Below are positions 25,748 through 37,171 of a stretch of 64,000 nucleotides of DNA, piece by piece. The DNA is taken from positions 66,725,211 to 66,789,210 of the forward strand of contig CM054116.1 of assembly GCA_028673005.1 (NCBI GenBank), given 5' to 3'. Each line of letters begins with the position of its first letter. Positions within the stretch are counted from its first letter, which is position 1. This stretch comes from Tanypteryx hageni. Taxonomy: Eukaryota; Arthropoda; Insecta; Odonata; Petaluridae. The notes below the pieces were generated by a model, which did not search any database, was not told the DNA's origin, and saw nothing but the letters and a program-made list of their open reading frames with translations. The translations under genes and the position numbers were made by a program.

Positions 25748-26612
25748 CATTTTTCCCGCGGGGGAATCAAACATAAGATCTCGCATGAGAACGAAATTTC
25801 TCGGATTCTCATTTAAGACCGACCGACCCCGATATCCATAAAATCAAGGCGGCTACAATTTAACCGAAAGGCACATGGGACCATTGTGAGTTTTTTGATT
25901 ATCAAACTCCCTATCTATCTTTTATACTCTCTCCTATCCCCTGTGCGCCATCTCTCACGGTTAAAGAATAAGAGAGAAGAAGGTATAGCATAGGCGGGGA
26001 TTTTCTCCGTAGTCCTGCGAAAACAAAAGCCGGCCAGGAGACATCGCGAGGCTTTTATAGCTCCGAGAAGCGATGAAAGGGACTCTGGAGGTTGGAGGGT
26101 TCTAATCCCTTCCACAGGACAGTCCGGGCTTCATCCCGCCGGACACCCGAGGGACTCAACCTATCCGAGTAGGACCTCTGCTGGACCACCACTCTGTTTC
26201 CCTCGCGTCCTCCGTTATTTTATCTCCCCTTCTCCTTTTGCTAAAGTTGTTTCAACTTGGAAGAAACATCGGTGCACTAAGGCACCTTCCAGAGATATGC
26301 TTCAAACCTCTTTTCTATATCTCCCTAAAAGCACTCACAAAATCATAACAGAGGGGACGAGCTCGACTTTTGGCGTGTGTATGGCAAAAGAGTATTCGTC
26401 GTTATTCTGAGAAAGGTCATTCTTTATGAATACTGCACCTGAATCAAATTATGTTAATTTGAATGCTTTTCTTATGAATATTTTCTTAAATTAATTTAAT
26501 GAAACCTTACGTAAGATATTTAAAGCACAACATCACGGAACTCTTGGAATGAAGGAATGTATAGGAATAACTTAAATGGTGGGCAGCATTAAATTTAACA
26601 TCTCTACTGATG
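25748..26612. other. Non-coding DNA
   Basis: No recognised gene or repeat boundary. Confidence 0.4.
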
Positions 26613-26614
26613 TA

Positions 26615-26832
26615 TAGAGTCGCCCAAAAGTCCTTCCACACTTGAGAAATTAACATGATTTATTTTGAATATAAATTATGAATCGTGCGAACTTACATGA
26701 ATATTTAACACAGCTTAACGTAAGAACGGGTTATCCATTCGAAACTGTCAGTTACGTTACGTTTTTAATATGTAAGATTAAAAATAAATTACGGTCATTT
26801 CTCAGGTGTGAATGGACTTTTGGGCCATCCTG
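26615..26832. mobile_element. Mariner-like MITE (218 bp) with TA target duplication
   Basis: The left end TAGAGTCGCCCAAAAGTCC and the complement of the right end CAGGATGGCCCAAAAGTCC align over more than 30 bases, through ACACTTGAGAAAT / ACACCTGAGAAAT. TA dinucleotides flank both ends (26613-26614 and 26833-26834), as expected for Tc1/mariner insertion. The interior is AT-rich with no transposase frame, so movement would need a transposase in trans. Confidence 0.9.
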
Positions 26833-26834
26833 TA

Positions 26835-27516
26835 TATTTGAATGAGATGCTATTATTTTTCTAAATAGTAAATGCGTAAACATTAGCACGTATTTATTTG
26901 ACTTAACTATTGTTTCCTTATTTGGAAACGCATAATATTGGTCTGGCAAGGAAGAAGTCTTTATTTATTTTACTTTATATTATATTATGAATGCAGAATT
27001 TGAAAATGATGATGTTAACTCCCTATCTGATAAGACGAGTGCTCGCTACGATTTGTATTATATATTGAATAAATTCTAGATATATCGAAATTTGAACATA
27101 CAAACATAAGATACGGATGGGAGATGGAAAGACGAGAAAATCCTAAATCGAAAACGTGCGGATCTCTTCAAGCTTTACGACCTCTGATGTGAGAAAACCG
27201 ACACTATTCCGTGGGAAGACGAGAAACTAGAGAGAGTTCCGTTGGTGTTGTCCCCCCGAGAGGAGGAGGCCGCAAGGAAAACGAGAAAAAATGACTCAGG
27301 AGAGTTGAGGAAGAAACCCTCCCTTATCCTCTCCTCCACACACCTCCTCCCACGCAACTCGCTTCGGCATTAAGATCCCGACCGCGTCGCTTGTTTGCTC
27401 CGGGGCGGACGCGAGAGACTAGTGAAGCAAACTCACCCAAGCGTCTCGTTGTCGCGGGAAACATCTTCCCGAGACATAGGTTTCGGCGCCGAAAACCCTC
27501 GGCCTAAAATATCTAC
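26835..27516. other. Non-coding DNA
   Basis: Nothing recognised. A CpG-rich stretch (27360-27480) precedes the hAT-like element. Confidence 0.4.
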
Positions 27517-28054
27517 GGTCTAGAATGGTGGTTCACAAACTTTTTGTAGGCGCGGATTTCGATGCTTCTCCTCCTTAAAAACAAGGTTTTATGTTTATAC
27601 TTACGGGTACCGCAACCTTGGGATCCGTCGATTTGCTAGTACTACACCGTAATCAATCTATTAGAGAAAAGTAATTTACTGCCTTAATGACCTACCAATA
27701 TTTACAAATCGTTGATTTATTTACTTACCCTTTAACTAGCGAGGTGAAATTATGATCACATTTTAACTGAAGCGAGATTTCCCAGACCGCTATTGTTTTT
27801 ATCCATTCACTAGCTATATCTACATTTGGATTTTTACGTGTTTAATAATCTGTAATGAGGATTAAGAGAACATTAAAAGAGAATACTTAATATTCACTCT
27901 ATTACTTTGTAAAATGTAAACCAGCGGGGTAATTTGACATACAACTTATGTGGCGTTTCACTGACCGCTGCTCAGTAGTCAAAGGTTAACAATTTTTTTC
28001 GCGGAGCCTCAAAAAATCAACTGCGGCACGCAGTTTGGGAAACACAGGTCTAGA
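27517..28054. mobile_element. hAT-like non-autonomous element (522 bp) with 8-bp TSD GGTCTAGA
   Basis: The perfect 8-bp duplication GGTCTAGA lies at 27517-27524 and 28047-28054. Inside it, the left end ATGGTGGTTCACAAACTTTTT and the complement of the right end TGTGTTTCCCAAACTG form an imperfect terminal inverted repeat of the CAGTGGTTCCCAAAC type seen in hAT elements. The right end also has GCGGCACGCAGTTTGGGAAAC, a common hAT 3' signature. There is no transposase frame; the AT-rich core is non-coding. Confidence 0.88.
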
Positions 28055-30902
28055 GGAAAGGAAGAAATGGCTGCCGAGTACGACGTGGCGGCTACGCTAC
28101 GCCGTCAAAAAAATAAAGATCTCCCCGTTATTCCCTTATTTTCCTTCTCCACTCCACCTCGGGTCCCATTCAGTTCCCAGCGGGTGGTCCCAATTCATCA
28201 ACGGCCTCGCCGAGGTGGCGGCAGAGGTAATCCCGCAGACCCCCACGGATGAGTCGGGCTCCGCCCCTTACCCTTCCTCTACTCCGTCCCGTCCCCTTGA
28301 TAAAACCCTTTCCTTACCCTCTCCTCTAGAAAGGGGGATGACATGGCGTCCTCTTTCATAAGCCATCTCTTTCTCGCTGCAAAACCGACGCTCACGAGCC
28401 TCCGAGTACAACCTTATCCCGTAGGGGGGAGGGTTGGAAGAGGGTATACGTGTTATCGAACGGGAAGCATAAGAGAAAAGAGAAATGCTTTTTTCTTTTT
28501 TTGCATTTGTAATTCACGACGCCATAACTGAAGTCATTATCCTAATGCCAGAAAAATTTATTTCGAGAAATTTATCTCTCGTAGGTAAACCTTGGCATAA
28601 AAGTTAATACCGGTAATCTCCTGATATTACCTCCGCAGAATTTTAAGACTCGTGCTATCTCCGTTTTTAAAAAACCCAAACATTTGATGCTGGTCACGAT
28701 TAAAACATAAACTACCGCCATTCTTTGGAGCTGAATATTTCCGACGTGGGAAAATGTGTACGAACATACAAATGGGTTCTGAGAAAAACCGTCCGTGTCC
28801 ATAGAAACCAATTAATGTTTTCCAATTGTATACGAACTGCATAATAGAGCGAACAAAGCCGTTTTGCAAAAATAAACGGATGCGGAAATAATCCGAAAGA
28901 AGTAATTGCGTTTATGGAAATAAGCGTGACGTGAAAAAGATATGAATTGTGGTGGTTATTGATTTGGACTGTTTTGAATGCTGTTGCACGTCATTGTCAT
29001 AATAATCGCAAAGGAAAGATAGTCCCCGATAGATCAAATTACGCATTTTAATACCTGAATAAATTTTCATCCCAATTCATTTACATTCAAACTCGATTTA
29101 TGTCCCTGACGTGGCGTTGATTACATAATTTTAGTAATTCAAACAAAGGGCATGAAATTTTCGGGGAATGGCAGATCCAAGAGGGTGGAAAAATTTCTCC
29201 ACCCACTCATGTGTCTTTATTAGTGCTAAGTTCCTTGATTCGAAGTGTGACATCAATTACTTCAAATTGCATTTCAGGTTAATAAAAATCCATTACATGG
29301 TAATTTTTCTTCATTTATTGGCATTTCGTCAAAGTAAGTTACCAAAATATGCCGTTTATCGATTTCTACCAGCCGATTAACTCCCCAATAGCTATAAAAG
29401 TTTTTTTCCCCAACCTTATCATCATGGCTATTGGAGTTTCATAGTTTTCGATTGTACTCTACCCATAAGGAGCGCTCAATAATTCTCTTTTGCAGTACCT
29501 CCGGCCTTTGTTAAAAATCATTTACAGCCGGGAAGATGGGTGATCCTGGATTCGGTCGTTTGACTAATCAAAATAAATATAAATAGATAAGAAGGATTAA
29601 GTAAAAGTGGGATGGTACAGCCGTGCTATAACCTAACTAAAAAGAGACGAAGAAATTTGATTAAGCTTACGATGTTTTGCGTAGTTATCAACGCATTGCG
29701 CGTTTTCCAAAACATTTTCTGACAAAAAAAATCCCAAGACAATGAGATTCGGAGTAATAAAAAAGTATACACCTGCACGATAGGTAACACCCAAAAATGT
29801 TTGAAAAACTCGCATCTCGCAAGACAGACGCGAGCCTATGAATCACCGAACACGGTGGTCACGTAGGAAAGAACCGTTTCGATACGATTCGGAATGAAAT
29901 TCCCCGGAGAGCGACCAATTTACGAAGGCCGCCAAATAATAAAATACAAATTCGTTCGTTCCCAGTTTTAAAACGATAAATCCCAACGGCGGAGAAAAAA
30001 AATCCGCGCGTCAACCGAGGTTTCCCGAAATAAAGAGAAAATATGACAAAAACTAATCAATAACGAGGATGCGTTAGGGACCGATCGAAGCGTCCGAAAA
30101 ACGGAGAGCGTCATTACTTAGAGCGGGTGGGGGAGGAGGGGAGGGAGGAAGAGGAGGAGGGGGAAGGACTAAAACTTCGTCCGATACGTATTTCGGTCCG
30201 CCTCAGAGGCGGGGTGAGGAGCGAAGAGGAGGTAACTGGTGTCAAGGGGTAATCCCACACAATGCGTGCTATATAGCCGTCGCGAACCGTAAACAAAGTC
30301 ACGGGCAGAGCCCCTTTCATTCATCATTGTTACCTGTCAAGCAGGCGCATGGCTCAGCTGCTACACAGTTTGACCCATCCAATCGCATCAAGATTAGTCC
30401 GAGAGGAATCATTGGACGAGGGGTGAGAGTGCAAGGGGAGCGGGAGGGAGGGGAGGAGGAGAGGGAAGGCGACGCAAGAAGGCGACGCCCGCTAACACCC
30501 GCCTCGCTCCTCGCCAATTTCTCCGCCGTCCTTCAAAACTCCGAGACGTCTTTTTGACGGTTAACAATGGGTGAGCGACGCGCGCATCGACCGTGTCCTC
30601 CTGAAAACGCCTCGTGACTGCGACAAAAGGTAAATCGCACTGGAGGAACAGAAGAGTTATACGACACGGGATGGCGTGGCGTCAGACATCGCTGCTATTC
30701 TTTTAGCATAAATTACGGGGTTACGTTTCCAGGAAGTTCGGGAGTCGAATGTTGAGCATATCAAACGTCAATCTTCTGAGAAATGGGTGGATGAATTTGA
30801 AAAAATTAAAGCGATATGATCACCATAGCTTTTATGGAGAGGGATGGTCTTATTCATCTATACAAACATGATACAACTAGATAATTCCACTACATTTAAC
30901 TG
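28055..30902. other. Non-coding DNA
   Basis: No domain-bearing frame. A CpG/GC-rich stretch (28060-28440) and a purine tract (30121-30240, then 30420-30490) occur. At 29168-29205, GGCAGATCCAAGAGGGTGG resembles the start of GGCGGATCC-type transposons, but no partner end was found. Confidence 0.4.
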
Positions 30903-31699
30903 TTAACCCTTCATCGCCGTCCGACGTGTTAATACGTCGAGCGTCATTGCTAGTTTTCTTTTGCCGCGTTAGAAATTATTCGATCTTAAAAACCTTGGTA
31001 TATCTCAAAAGAGGAAGTTTTGGTCTTAATAATAATATTTTATTCATCAATTTGTACTGTTTCTTATTTTTTATAAAGAGTTGACATTTTGTGAATACTT
31101 TTTTTGTATCCACGCGACTCCTTCCTCGCGAATATTTCGGCTTCTGTTGAATAGAAAGGGACAATTTTTATGTGACTTCTGTAATGATTCCGAATAACGA
31201 CAAAGTAACTCAAGAATATGAATTATGAATTGCCTTTAAAAAAAAGTCGTAACATTTATCTCAAATTTTCAGTCGAGACATAAAAGAGTTGACCTGCGGG
31301 AAACCTTTTCCTTAATTGGTTTAGAACATGCAGCGAATGATATGTTTAGAATAGTTTAAATTTATCTGTGAAGAAGATGGCATGCCAATAACTTGTATAG
31401 TTTTCACGATATTGATTATTGTATGAAAGCGCGGGCGCGCGCTGGATAGGTAACGGATCAGTGCGCAAATCGCTTCTCTCCAGCAAAGAATTTACTTATT
31501 TCAAGCTTACGTAAAAGTTATAGTTTTAAAATGTCATGTTTTGCGTAAATCCTCAAAATATTTCATAAAAATCCAATAAAAAGGTGAAAAGTTGTTTTTT
31601 TATATTTTTTTTAAATTTTCGCGCCTGCATCGCCTAAATTATCTCCTGCGGCATCCGGGGTGGCATTTATATAAACGTTCTCCAGGCTTGAGGGGTTAA
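30903..31699. mobile_element. piggyBac-like non-autonomous element (789 bp) between TTAA sites
   Basis: TTAA lies at 30903-30906 and 31696-31699. The element begins CCCTTCATCGCCGTCCGACG and ends with the complement of CCCCTCAAGCCTGGAG. Behind the left end is the near-palindrome GACGTGTTAATACGTC (30922-30937), typical of piggyBac-like subterminal repeats. The interior is AT-rich and encodes no recognisable transposase (a 62-aa minus-strand frame has no DDE signature), so it is non-autonomous. The terminal repeats have drifted to about 60% by eye, so the copy is not young. Confidence 0.85.
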
Positions 31700-34584
31700 A
31701 GTATATTTTGATTTTCTGTTTATGAAGCCTAATTGGCTGAGCACAAAAATAGATACACTGGCATTAATATAAAATTGTATAATAAGAAATTCCGTATATT
31801 CCCATCGGAATTTATGATTGAAATCTTTATTTACGGCGATTATTGTACCGCTAAGAAGGAATGTATGACTTATAAACCAATTTTTCTTAATTTTAAAATC
31901 ATTTTTAAAAATATAAGGATGCAATGTTGTAAATTGCTTCAAATTTTTAATATGCGTTGATGAATTTCTTTCGCGGAGTAAGATAAAATAAAGACTTCGA
32001 CCTTTAACGAGTAAATTTCTACGGTGAATTCACATTGGAGCATTCCACGTAAAAGCACTGTTCGCGCAGCGCTGCAAACTCAAAAAGTACCGAGGTAATA
32101 TTGCAAAGCAAAGAGATACATTTCAATTTTCTTACACAATAAGTAAAAAGAATTCAGTCATTCATTACCCAAAACACTGCGCTAAAACATCAACTGAATT
32201 TAAAATAGCTGCTTGTTAACTGGAACATTTAATTAACAGCAACCCCATTCATTACCAGAAGCCAGGAAACCAATTACGAACAACTTAATTTTCTGAATGC
32301 CGGAATCCGTAGCACGGCACGAACTGGTGCGGAAGCTATCACTCGAGTAGTTCGAGTTCAACATATATTTTTTTAAATTTCCCACCGTAGCAGTTGAAAG
32401 AAAAGCCAAAAGGAAAATTCTTCCTTTCGACATTCAAAGGTACCGCATTCTAATACGTCAAAAGGTCGAGGAATTTTTTTTAACGACGTTCATTGACGGG
32501 AGTTTCGAAACAGTTCCGCTACATTTCCTTCTCAATCGACGCGGATGTAACAAAAAAAGAGGACACGAGTTTAAAAAATTATCTTTGTTTTGCTGCATTT
32601 TTTTCGGCCTCCACCCGATAGACCCGTTCTGCTAGGTGGAATGAATTTATTAGTAAACGCGAAGCAGACCGGTCAACGTAGGAAAAAAAAACCTTCGCGC
32701 TCCGCAAAACAACACGGTAATTTCAACCGTAAACAGCATAAAACAACAAATGGTACAAGTCCGCCAACCAAAATCCTGAAACTGCGTAGCGACATCTATC
32801 GTCTCCAAACAAGCGAGGCCTTAAAATGTTTGAGGGAGTTATTTTTTGGCTAGCAAGTGGAAAATAGGGCAAACGTCAACGCGGGCGGATTCTTTCGCGA
32901 AAGAGAGAGGATGGAACAAACACGCCGTTCTCGAACCGCGTCCTTGAAAATCGCAGAGCGTGCAGAGAGCGAGAGAGAGAGAGGGGGGTGCCACTTACAC
33001 CCACGCTCCGTGAAGTTGCGGTTTTCGCGAGCAAGTGCCTCTCGCGCGTAACTCATTTATCACCCACGTCACGCTCGCGCTACTGCGGTTCGAGCGATGA
33101 CACGGTGGGTTCGAAAACAATGAAAATGATTGCGATGCCCCGAAGCGACGTTATAAGAAGCGGCGTAAATTAACACGGGCGTTAAATCAAAGAGAATGAG
33201 AGAGAGAGAGAGAGAGAGAGATAGAGAGAAAGGGGAAAAAACTCGTGGACGCGGAGGCAGTAAAACGCGATTTTCTCGCTATTCATTATTGAAAAATCGT
33301 TTATTTGCTCCTTTTTTTCGGATACGATCAATAAAAACGCGCTCGAGCGAGAATGGCACTTTTAATAAATAGGAAATATCGCATCCTCAAAAATTAAACA
33401 CTTCGGAAATTTTGAAGCTTTGTCTTCTTTAATACGCTGCATCGTACATTGATCGCGAATCACTTCGTTGAGTTTACGTACATCAACACAGGCAGAAGAA
33501 AAATCACACACCACATTATCACCCGCTAATGTACTTTAAATAGAGCAAATATCATCCAATCAAGATATGCAAGAATGGGTTCCCAGGTACGCGGAAAAAC
33601 GTAATATTTCTTTCACAGCCATTGAAACATCCCTAGATAAAAAAGTCAAGATTAAAACACTTGACTAATAAAATACGAGAGGACACAAGTTAGAAAGGTT
33701 TATCGCTTCCCTTACAATAATTACTACCAGTCTACGAAAAAAGCGATCATCAATATTAATCAGCAAGTTTACACATAAAAAAACAAACTTTTTCCTGGAT
33801 ATTAAAAAAAAATCCTTCGGCATTCCTGGATGAATAACACTATGCGTACAAGTATTTAACCATAACTCAAACGGATTTGCTTAAAAACCTTGCTTTAAAT
33901 CGTGAGCTAGGGTTCATTGACATCATGCAGCGCAATTTGCATGCGTATAGTCTTCGATTTCGCTATCAGAGAGGAGCGTGAAAAAAGATAAGCGAAGTTT
34001 ATCATTTAACTATTTATCATTTTTATATTAGTGGAGTTATAACGCGTTAAAAAATTAAAACACTGACATATAGTACAACATCTATAGTAAATAAATAATC
34101 AAGAACCAAAAAAAAAAATTTCCAAGATATTTATTTATATTTCTTGCAAGGTTACTAAAGGACAAGACGCGCCAAAAGTTCATAAAAAGTTGACGGAATT
34201 TTATATGAAACATACGAAAAACAAATAAAAAAATTGAGTTCGCTGTCTTCTAACGATCAACATAAACCGGGTAGGTCTCGAAGGTGCCTACCAGAAAAAA
34301 GTAAAAGGGAGAAATAAAAACGGGGAGACGAAAAAGTAAAACGAAGAAAAGACGATGGAGGAGAAACGGAAAAATAAAAACGGAGAGCATGGACAACGCG
34401 GACGGAGATAGGAGTGGAGAGTAGGAAGGGACATTATATGGCAGATGCAAGGTGAAGCGAAGAAAACTCCGCATTCCTTGCACGCGGCGCACAAAAACCT
34501 CAAGGGACCAATGCGGCATCTCACACACACCTGGGGTTGATAGCATAAGAGTATAAGGAAAAGGAGGGCAAGAGAGGAGAGAGA
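31700..34584. other. Non-coding DNA with a (GA)n microsatellite
   Basis: No gene or delimited repeat found. A (GA) run spans about 33198-33221. A CpG-rich patch lies at 32860-33170. Confidence 0.4.
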
Positions 34585-34926
34585 GAGAGAGGGAGAATGG
34601 TGAGGAGTGGAGAGCGAGTTGGTGCGCGGTATGCATCCTTATGACTACGACGGGTTTAAAGGTAAGAAAGGCGCGCGTGGAGGCGTCGGCGGAGAAAACA
34701 CCGGAAGGAAATGGCAGAGAGAGGGACAGACAATACTCAATGATGGGGGGTGGCAATAGCAACTCGTTCATGTAAAACGGGAGGGAATATGCGAATATAG
34801 GTAGATAGAATTAAAAAAAATTATCGAGCACATCTTAAGAATGGCGTATCTTAATACATGCATCTGAAATTTTTTTTAACGATCTGCTGGTTCTCTCTTG
34901 CCTACGCGCAATGGGTATCTAAGAAG
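34585..34926 (+). repeat. Inverted duplication, left arm (first part)
   Basis: Bases from GAGAATGGTGAGGAGTGG through CGCGCAATGGGTATCTA are repeated in inverted orientation at about 36800-37171. Matching landmarks include GCGAGTTGGTG, GGTATGCATCCTTATGACTAC, ACACCGGAAGGAAATGGCAG, AACGGGAGGGAATAT, AAGAATGGCG and TACGCGCAATGGG. Homology stops near 34926 and resumes at 36103, showing that the arm was split by a later insertion. Confidence 0.88.
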
Positions 34927-35146
34927 TAGTGCAATGAATAGCTAGTCAGTTTCAAAAGTTTAGGAAGAAAGGTGACTTCCCACGAATGTTTTCTATATAA
35001 CTCTGTTTGTCCGCTATACAAATCCACACCTTTGAAGAGATCGTCACGAAACTTCGCATACGTATATAATTTACCCTGCGAGTAATATAGGTTATATGGC
35101 GAAAAAAATATTGGTGGGGATGTACTAAATTATAAGCGGGGGAGGT

Positions 35147-35464
35147 ACTAAATTATAAGCGGGGGGTGTCGGTGGTGCAGTGGTTAGGACACTGGCTGCT
35201 ACTTGCCTGCTGCTTTAAAAGGCAGCGGGCACGAATCCTGCGAAAGTAGGATTTTTTTCTAAGGTCGACCGGCCTCCTGTTTGAGTGGTTTGAGGAGACC
35301 GCACAAATTAAGCCGTTGGCCTCCTTGGTGTTCCTCGTTAAGAGTAGACCGGTAACGGGTTTCCCTCCTCCCTTGTGATTGTGTTCGGTGTGAAAGGAGT
35401 TATGGCTACAATAATCCAAGAGTTTGATTAGCCAAAAATACACACACAAACTAAATTATAAGCG
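35147..35464 (+). mobile_element. tRNA-derived SINE, copy 1, with 15-bp target duplication
   Basis: The body spans 35162-35449. A box TGGTGCAGTGG (35173-35183) and B-box-like GGCACGAATCC (35228-35238) sit in a tRNA-like head. A unique body follows (GTGGTTTGAGGAGACCGC, CCGTTGGCCTCC, GGTTTCCCTCCTCCC), then a CA-rich tail. The target duplication ACTAAATTATAAGCG is perfect at 35147-35161 and 35450-35464. A third copy of the target word lies at 35124-35138, just upstream. RNA polymerase III would transcribe the head; mobilisation would depend on a LINE. The minus-strand frame over it is not a gene. Confidence 0.92.
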
Positions 35465-35491
35465 CACTGTGCATTACGCTACAATAGACTT

Positions 35492-36024
35492 TATAGTTGG
35501 GAGCAAGAACGAAGGCAGTTGGCAACTGGATGCGCATAAGGCAAGGAATGTCACGTGGTTTCTTTCGCTCCTTCACTTGGCCAATCAGCGTCAGTCAGTT
35601 ACAGTGGCTCTTGGAGTGCAGTACTTACATTTGCGGCGCGATTTTCGTGTTCATTTGCGTGTTTTAAGATTGAGATTTAAATAGTATCGTCTTGTGGTGT
35701 TCTAAAATGGAGGGCGAAGGAAGTAAACGCCAAGTTTTGCACAAACAATCCAAAGAAATCGTATATAAAGTGTATCAGTACTTCAAAAACGATTCGGAGC
35801 ATGCATGCGATTCAACACGTACAGCTAGTTACAATGTTGCCAGCTGTCAAGAGCGAACGGCGAGCGCTTGTGGCATAGCGGCATAGGACTTCGTGCGTCA
35901 TGCGTTGTTTTCCGAGCGTAAGCTTATGCAGGCTGGCGGTTTGGCAGCAATGTAACGTGTATATCTATCCTCTCTCTGCGCAGTAATCATGACTAACCCG
36001 CCTTCGTTCGTGCTCCCAACTATA
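35492..36024 (+). mobile_element. Tc1/mariner-type element (533 bp) with 24-bp TIRs and a transposase remnant
   Basis: The ends TATAGTTGGGAGCAAGAACG (35492) and the complement of 36024-36001 match at 23 of 24 bases, and TA lies at both borders. It carries only the start of a transposase frame (35692-35886). A large internal deletion of an autonomous parent is the likely origin. It sits inside the 1.2-kb insertion that splits the inverted-duplication arm. Confidence 0.82.
35692..35886 (+). pseudogene. Truncated transposase N-terminus (helix-turn-helix region)
   Basis: A 64-residue frame starts MEGEGSKRQVLHKQSKEIVY and continues KVYQYFKNDSE...CQERTASACGIAA. The pattern (QSKEIVYKVYQYFK, then QERTASACGIA) resembles the N-terminal DNA-binding helix-turn-helix of insect Tc1/IS630-type transposases, which usually continues with a TGVS.RTV-like helix and then the DDE catalytic core. 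Here the frame stops at TAG straight after CGIAA, and no catalytic domain follows before the right TIR at 36001. The product cannot cut DNA; at most it could bind TIRs. The family match is from memory of the pattern and is only moderately certain. Confidence 0.55.
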
Positions 36025-36042
36025 GCGCCATCAGACGGGGTC

Positions 36043-36102
36043 GCGTAAACTACGTTATCGTCATCGATAGCAGCGTGAACTACGTTAGCGTCATCGGACG
36101 GA
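36043..36102 (+). repeat. Short tandem duplication (about 30-bp unit)
   Basis: GCGTAAACTACGTTATCGTC at 36043 is repeated as GCGTGAACTACGTTAGCGTC at 36073. It lies between the Tc1-type element and the resumed inverted-duplication arm. Confidence 0.8.
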
Positions 36103-36151
36103 AGCCAGGTGAATTACACTTGGCGATGGCTAAAAACGTTCCCAGGCAACG
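36103..36151 (+). repeat. Inverted duplication, left arm (second part)
   Basis: AGCCAGGTGAATTACACTTG through CGTTCCCAGGCAACG is the reverse complement (with mismatches) of about 36748-36800. In the right arm this segment is contiguous with the match to 34585-34926. The left arm is therefore the interrupted one. Confidence 0.85.
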
Positions 36152-36246
36152 TCAGATACTCCAGCTAGTAACATAATTTGGGGAGTAGATTCTGAAAAGT
36201 TTAGAATATTATCAAAAGAATTATAATTTATATAAAGATTATAATA

Positions 36247-36405
36247 TTATAAACAAGACGAACCAAACGGAGCTTATGATGCCTTAATTATTTATTTAAT
36301 ACTTATATTGGCATTAGTAGCTTTAAAATCACCGCGGATGAGTTCCTCTTTGTGTTCCCAAATTTCATAATTTAGCGTTACAAATAAAATAATACAAATA
36401 CATTT
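36247..36405 (+). repeat. Dispersed repeat related to 43074-43240
   Basis: AAACAAGACGAACCAAACGG and TTCATAATTTAGCGTTACAA match the start of the tandem repeat block near 43074 (AACAAGATGATACAAACGG, TTATAATTTAGCGTTATAA). The two loci therefore share a repeat family. Both lie beside hAT-like copies. Confidence 0.65.
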
Positions 36406-36407
36406 AA

Positions 36408-36703
36408 AAGGAAAAAGAAATTTATCAATTTCTTTTTCCTGGTGGAGGTTTTCGGGTTTCGCTGCGTTGACGGAATTGCTGATTCTCGACGTTTCGCAGT
36501 CAAGAGGCAAGATAAAGGGATGGCAACTCAACCGAGCCAACCAACTAGGGACAACGGTTAACCAGGAAGGCCCGAGTGGATATAAAAGCAGATCCCTACC
36601 GTCGGATCTCACTTCATCTCCTGAAGATGCAGATTGAAATGCCTGCGAAACGTCGACAATCGGCAATTCCGTCAACGCTGCGAAACCCGAAAACCTCCAC
36701 CAA
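36408..36703. mobile_element. 265-bp element with 61-bp terminal inverted repeats, preceded by a 13-bp hairpin
   Basis: 36439-36499 and the complement of 36643-36703 match at 57 of 61 bases (GGTGGAGGTTTTCGGGTTTC, GCGTTGACGGAATTG, TCGACGTTTCGCAG). The short core holds CTCCTGAAGATGCAGATTGA then GCCTGCGAAACGTCGAC. Immediately left, AGGAAAAAGAAAT (36409-36421) pairs perfectly with 36428-36440 across a 6-base loop. No protein is encoded. The TGAAGATG...GAAACGTCG arrangement is a motif I associate with retroelement termini, possibly Penelope-like, but I cannot confirm that. Confidence 0.7.
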
Positions 36704-36747
36704 CATTCAGCAACGCTGCGAAAGCCTTCAACTCAAATTTCCTTTTC

Positions 36748-37171
36748 CGTTGCCCGGGAACGTTTAAAGGCGCCGCCAAGTGTAGTTCACGTGGCTAGAT
36801 GCCCATTGCGCGTAGGGAAGAGAGCAGCAGATCGTTAAAAAATATTCAGTTGTATGTATTAAGATGCGCCATTCTTAATATGTGCTCGATAATTGTTTTT
36901 AATTATGTCTACCTATACTCGAATATTCCCTCCCGTTTTACATGAAAGAGGCTTTTTCTAATTCTATCTACCTATATTCGAATATTCCCTCCCGTTTTAC
37001 AAGAAAGAGTCGCTATCGTCGCCCCCCCCCCCTCCCATCATTGAGTACTGTCTGTACCTCTCTCTGCCATTTCCTTCCGGTGTTTTCTCCGCCAACGCCG
37101 CCACGCGTCGTCGTCGTAGTCATAAGGATGCATACCGCACACCAACTCGCTTTCCACTCCTCACCATTCTC
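36748..37171 (-). repeat. Inverted duplication, right arm (with internal 59-bp tandem copy)
   Basis: The reverse complement matches 34585-34926 plus 36103-36151. The arm has an internal duplication absent from the left arm: CTACCTATACTCGAATATTC at 36910 recurs as CTACCTATATTCGAATATTC at 36968 (units about 36900-36950 and 36959-37009). It also contains a C11 run at 37022-37032. It ends where a hAT-like copy begins (37172). Confidence 0.88.

Noticed and set aside
25120..25750. CRISPR-like array
   Set aside because: Repeats are palindromic sites in both orientations with irregular spacing and no uniform spacers; the context is eukaryotic.
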